Below, piece after piece: positions 60,886 through 64,000 of a stretch of DNA of 64,000 nt. Every line of letters begins with the position of its first letter. Position 1 is the first letter of the stretch. The notes beneath the pieces are model-generated. The model worked only from the letters and a program-made list of their open reading frames with translations. It ran no database searches and was not told the DNA's origin. Position numbers and translations under genes: made by a program. Location: NCBI RefSeq assembly GCF_963676485.1, contig NZ_OY781114.1, positions 2,136,501 through 2,200,500 on the forward strand, given 5' to 3'. This DNA is from an uncultured Cohaesibacter sp. (GTDB taxonomy: Bacteria > Pseudomonadota > Alphaproteobacteria > Rhizobiales > Cohaesibacteraceae).

Positions 60886-63297
60886 CTAGTATCGCCAATG
60901 TGGGGACAGGATATAGGGAACTCTCATTTCTGGACCCAATTTACTCGTCGAAAGAAACAATTCCAATCCAGCCAATTTGGGATTCAGAACCCGGGCCATG
61001 ATCTCGTCGGAAAATTGGACGTTCTTGCCGGAATCGAAGTGCACTGCCAATTCATTGGAGAACCAGCCGAGCGTTTCGATAAATCGAATATCCTTAGTTT
61101 TTTGAGCTTTATGATGGATCTTTAGACATGTCTGGCAAGCATTTTTGCCTGAAATTTTGCCAGTCAAAATAGCTAGGGCGAGGCCATTGTAATCAAACAT
61201 TAGGGCGTCCATTGCCAAAGTGCGCGGAGCATCATCTCTTGCCAATTTTAAGAACTCGGCAGCTTCAACGAAATCTTGTCTCATTAGAGCCAGAGCACTC
61301 AGATTGACAAGAGGTTGATAGATCTCACTGGACAATAGAGTCTGGAGACCGTCACACGCTTGCTTGAGATGCTTCTCTGCTTTAGAGGTTTGCCCCTGAA
61401 GCATCTCTACAATTGCGAGATTACTCAACGTCGTTGCAGTCCCGAAGTCACTTCCCAGCTTCTGAAAGCCAGAAACAGAAACTTGCAGCATTTCACTCGC
61501 CTCTGCTTGACAAAACAGATGGCCTGCGCTTCTCAAGATTGCGTATTCGAATTCAGAACAGGTTTCTCGTAGAGCCTTCGAATAGACTCTTTGCGCAATG
61601 TCTGTTGCTTCATCGTTTTTGTTTAGATTGATAAGGATGTTGAAGCTAACAAGATCTCGTTCAGGGCCACTTTTCGCTTCCTTTAAACTGTCTTGAGCGA
61701 TCTCGTACCGGAAAAGTTGAACCAGATACTTTGCTTCGTAAAGATTTGAGAGAGCACGATGTGCTTCGACTTTCTTACACTTTTCAGCAAGGATCAGGCC
61801 AAATCCAAAGAGCGCACATCGCTGAATGGCATTCAATAAAATAGCGATTGTTGACGAAGGGAGAATGTCTACGATGTCCCAACAAACGGTGTCACGGCCC
61901 AACGTTGAAAGATATGCAAACTGTTCCTGGTCCTGCTTGGTGTGAATAAAATTCACGATATGGGCCTGAATTTGGGGACTGGCTCTTACTTCACTTTCAT
62001 GAGTACTTCCTATCAGTCGATCGTAGAGCACATCCTCTTCGGCCAATTGCTTGCTTGCCAGGAGCCGAACAATTGATTGGACTATCTGTTCACGCAATTC
62101 CAGCTTTTCTTCTTCTGGCGTCAAATCAGTGACAACACTGGCGACTCTTTCATGCTCCACTCTAATCTTGTCATGGGTTTCTGAATTGAGAACAAGCAAT
62201 CCCATTGCCATCATATCATTGATGGCCCACGAAATCTGATTGGGATCAGCACCAAGATTTGCAGCTTTCAAAAGTTCTATAAGGTGAACTACTGATAAGC
62301 CGCCGAGTAGAATAACGATAGTCCGAAGAATGAACTGATCAAGCGGAGGAAGTGATCTCACTACATTTTCGTATGTTCCACTTTGAACGGCAAGCTCATC
62401 CCCCAGTTCAAACCTGTCACATATAAATTTGAGCTGAAACCAGATTGCCTTGAGGTTGCCTTCGCTGCGTCGGTAAAGGCTGTTGGCCAAACCTGTCGGA
62501 TCCTCATGATTTGGTAGCACTGTTTCTACAATGACTAGAGTGTCTGACTCTGAAACTTCCTTCAAAGCAATATCATGTGAAATGGCATTTGCAATCTGAG
62601 GCTGCCAATCTTGAGGGGTGTCATGATTGGTTCGCTCGAGGACGATTAGACGCAACTTTGCACCAGCCATTTCAAACGCCTGATCCAGTATTTCCAAGAC
62701 GCTTGATGGTAAAAATTGGATATTGTCGAGCGCTAAAACTACTGGGTGACTATGTGACAATTCAAGACAGTGCAAAAAAAGAGCCGCATCTCCCTGGATC
62801 GGTTTAGCCCTGGTCGGAAGTTTCACAGGCAGGATAGCTTTGACAAATGGGCCAGCTATCGGGATTTGTGCAACTAAGTCACGAAATACTCCGTAAAGAT
62901 AGCCAAGAAAGGACACGTTAAACAGCAGCTTTCTTTGCTTCAGTTTGGAAGCCATTTTTCTGGACAGACTAATAGGATGCTGTCGCGTCGCAGCGCTCTC
63001 TTTGCTGAGGAGCCTTCCCAGTTTCTCGATTATTCTTGATGCTTCGAGATCAGAAGGAGGCGTATCGAGGTATAGTGTTATAACGTCTCTGTTTGCTTGG
63101 GCAATCCGAACCAGCAGTTCCCGAGCAAAAAAACTCTTCCCAACTCCAGAAGTCCCGAGCAATTTAAGGACTCTTGATCGACTTGATCCACCAACATCGA
63201 GAAAAGAAATTGCTTCTTCCAGCTCCTGCTCTCTAAGGACAAAAGGCCAGCCATCTTCAGATCTAAAAAATCGTCCAGTTTCACCATCCACGATCAA
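60886..63297 (-). CDS. STAND-type ATPase with C-terminal helical repeats
   Basis: 803 residues. An AAA_16/NACHT-like ATPase region has Walker A GTSGVGKS at 48-55 and Walker B VVLALDN at 186-192, then RLIVLERTN as a sensor strand. A hydrophobic insert lies at about 131-158. The C-terminal half (about 530-770) is helical with TPR-like repeats (ATTLSNLAIVEMLQGQTSKAEKHLKQA). No DNA-binding helix-turn-helix is visible, so it does not look like a LuxR/MalT regulator. The start is TTG 63297, or GTG 63291. Its stop is 6 bp from the stop of the SHMT-like gene. The architecture fits sensor ATPases of defence systems. Confidence 0.7.
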   Translation of the reverse strand: MIVDGETGRFFRSEDGWPFVLREQELEEAISFLDVGGSSRSRVLKLLGTSGVGKSFFARELLVRIAQANRDVITLYLDTPPSDLEASRIIEKLGRLLSKESAATRQHPISLSRKMASKLKQRKLLFNVSFLGYLYGVFRDLVAQIPIAGPFVKAILPVKLPTRAKPIQGDAALFLHCLELSHSHPVVLALDNIQFLPSSVLEILDQAFEMAGAKLRLIVLERTNHDTPQDWQPQIANAISHDIALKEVSESDTLVIVETVLPNHEDPTGLANSLYRRSEGNLKAIWFQLKFICDRFELGDELAVQSGTYENVVRSLPPLDQFILRTIVILLGGLSVVHLIELLKAANLGADPNQISWAINDMMAMGLLVLNSETHDKIRVEHERVASVVTDLTPEEEKLELREQIVQSIVRLLASKQLAEEDVLYDRLIGSTHESEVRASPQIQAHIVNFIHTKQDQEQFAYLSTLGRDTVCWDIVDILPSSTIAILLNAIQRCALFGFGLILAEKCKKVEAHRALSNLYEAKYLVQLFRYEIAQDSLKEAKSGPERDLVSFNILINLNKNDEATDIAQRVYSKALRETCSEFEYAILRSAGHLFCQAEASEMLQVSVSGFQKLGSDFGTATTLSNLAIVEMLQGQTSKAEKHLKQACDGLQTLLSSEIYQPLVNLSALALMRQDFVEAAEFLKLARDDAPRTLAMDALMFDYNGLALAILTGKISGKNACQTCLKIHHKAQKTKDIRFIETLGWFSNELAVHFDSGKNVQFSDEIMARVLNPKLAGLELFLSTSKLGPEMRVPYILSPHWRY

Positions 63298-63318
63298 TAA
63301 TTTCCAGTTATCATAACT
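63297..63318 (-). promoter_or_regulatory. Dyad element at the STAND gene start, shared with the SHMT-like gene
   Basis: On the minus strand AGTTATGATAACT followed by GGAAATTAT directly precedes the TTG start of the STAND gene. It matches 21 of 22 bases of the element at 59606-59627. TATGAT inside it is one base from the -10 consensus. Confidence 0.7.
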
Positions 63319-63573
63319 ATTTCAGACAATGGCATCACTCTAGTTTCGCCTCGTTGAAACTACAACCAAAAATTAAGAATTCCCTCTAAAATAGAAATGT
63401 TCGTCCATTGAAGGTGTTTTTTCTGGATGGATATAAATGATTGTGTTTATTGGAAAATTTTTCAAAATTCGAACCAACTTCCTCCTGATTTGAAAGGTTG
63501 GCTTAGGAAGTGTCGTCTATTGGACATAGAAGAGTAAAAGCCAAGTTCGGAGGCTTGAGGGATATGTCCAAAA

Positions 63574-64000
63574 ATGAATTTTGAATTCGCGACCCATATT
63601 GAAGACTTCCTGGAGTTCTGCCGTACTCAACAGTACCTTAGTGACAATACGATTTTGAGCTACCGACAGGATCTGCGAGCGTTCGCCAAGTTTCTTGCTC
63701 GCACCGGGACGCAGCCGATACAGAGTGATTGCATTCTCGACTATATGAACGATCTGCGATCGCGACAGGCCTTGGCACCAGCCACGGTGCGTCGAAGAAT
63801 GGTTTGTTTGAAGAAATTCTTTAAGTGGGCGTCCAAGTCTGTACAGGATGGGCCAACACCTTTTGATGGGCTGGAGCTAGACCTCAAGGTGCCGAAAAGG
63901 CTTCCCAGACCTATTGACAGAGATACTCTCCGACAACTGTTCGTATCCGAACTAAGACATCTTCCGAGAGCTCAAAGTCGCACAGAAGCACTGGGCCATT
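63574..64000 (+). CDS. Tyrosine recombinase/integrase, N-terminal part (cut by window edge)
   Basis: The frame from ATG 63574 stays open to the window end (142 residues). An in-frame TGA 18 bases upstream fixes the region of the start. The N-terminus is the SAM-like core-binding domain of phage/XerD-type recombinases: FLEFCRTQQYLSDNTILSYRQDL, then ATVRRRMVCLKKFFKWA and PRPIDRDTLRQLF at the entry to the catalytic domain. The catalytic residues lie outside the window. It is divergent from the STAND gene (276-bp gap) and is the likely mobility gene of the island or of an element inside it. Confidence 0.8.
   Translation, partial: MNFEFATHIEDFLEFCRTQQYLSDNTILSYRQDLRAFAKFLARTGTQPIQSDCILDYMNDLRSRQALAPATVRRRMVCLKKFFKWASKSVQDGPTPFDGLELDLKVPKRLPRPIDRDTLRQLFVSELRHLPRAQSRTEALGH

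Larger units (their letters stand above)
52365..64000. mobile_element. Putative genomic (defence) island anchored at tRNA-Ser, open at the right edge
   Basis: All genes right of the tRNA are accessory: kinase, Mrr-type nuclease, PD-(D/E)XK-like protein, type IIG restriction-modification enzyme, SHMT-like enzyme, STAND ATPase and the start of a tyrosine recombinase. Base composition looks more AT-rich than to the left. No second copy of the tRNA 3' end was seen before 64000, so the right boundary must lie outside. Confidence 0.55.

Noticed and set aside
60886-63297. LuxR/MalT-type (LAL) transcription regulator
   Set aside because: The ATPase and TPR-like parts fit, but no C-terminal helix-turn-helix is present; the protein ends shortly after the helical repeats.
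63298-64000. Second copy of the tRNA-Ser 3' end as the right attachment site
   Set aside because: No match to the T-arm/acceptor sequence was found before the window edge.

Overview
The window looks like a chromosome segment of an alphaproteobacterium of the Hyphomicrobiales (Rhizobiales) type. The gene order supports this: mdh-sucC-sucD-sucA-sucB-lpd, priA next to atpHAGDC, a CitE-type lyase and mesaconyl-CoA hydratase beside sdhCDAB, and an obgE-proB-proA-nadD-rsfS-rlmH-envC-ctpA-rppH series. A marine relative is possible, but genus cannot be told from the sequence alone.

Positions 1-11000 hold a truncated FAD oxidoreductase, a CoA-ester lyase with a DUF1737 partner, an acetyltransferase, a siderophore-interacting flavoreductase, mesaconyl-CoA hydratase, the succinate dehydrogenase operon, a phosphatase-fold protein without its catalytic cysteine, and class II fructose-bisphosphate aldolase. 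Positions 11000-28400 hold two AprI/Inh-type lipoproteins, zapE, the mdh-suc-lpd block (the oxidative half of the TCA cycle from 2-oxoglutarate, plus malate oxidation), a small secreted protein, a XerC-type recombinase, a transaldolase and priA. Positions 28600-38500 hold the F1 part of ATP synthase and two tandem chemoreceptors. Positions 38500-52200 are mostly minus-strand housekeeping genes for cell envelope, proline, NAD and ribosome functions, ending in rplU-rpmA, followed by a plus-strand MAPEG protein.

At 52365 a tRNA-Ser(CGA) marks an abrupt change. From there to the right edge the genes are accessory and the DNA looks more AT-rich. A minus-strand cluster encodes an MmeI-like restriction-modification enzyme, a PD-(D/E)XK-like protein, an Mrr-type nuclease and a Hanks-type protein kinase. 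Next come a diverged serine-hydroxymethyltransferase-like PLP enzyme and a STAND-type ATPase, convergent and 6 bp apart, and then the start of a tyrosine recombinase. This reads as a tRNA-anchored defence island that continues beyond the window.

The most unusual observation is that the SHMT-like gene and the STAND ATPase gene, 3.7 kb apart and on opposite strands, carry nearly the same 22-bp element (21 of 22 identical), with a dyad, directly at their start codons. This suggests common control and a possible two-gene system. Other points of interest are a perfect 14-nt inverted repeat bracketing the mdh leader, a related TTACGT palindrome before sdhC, and a decayed GNAT copy next to an intact one.
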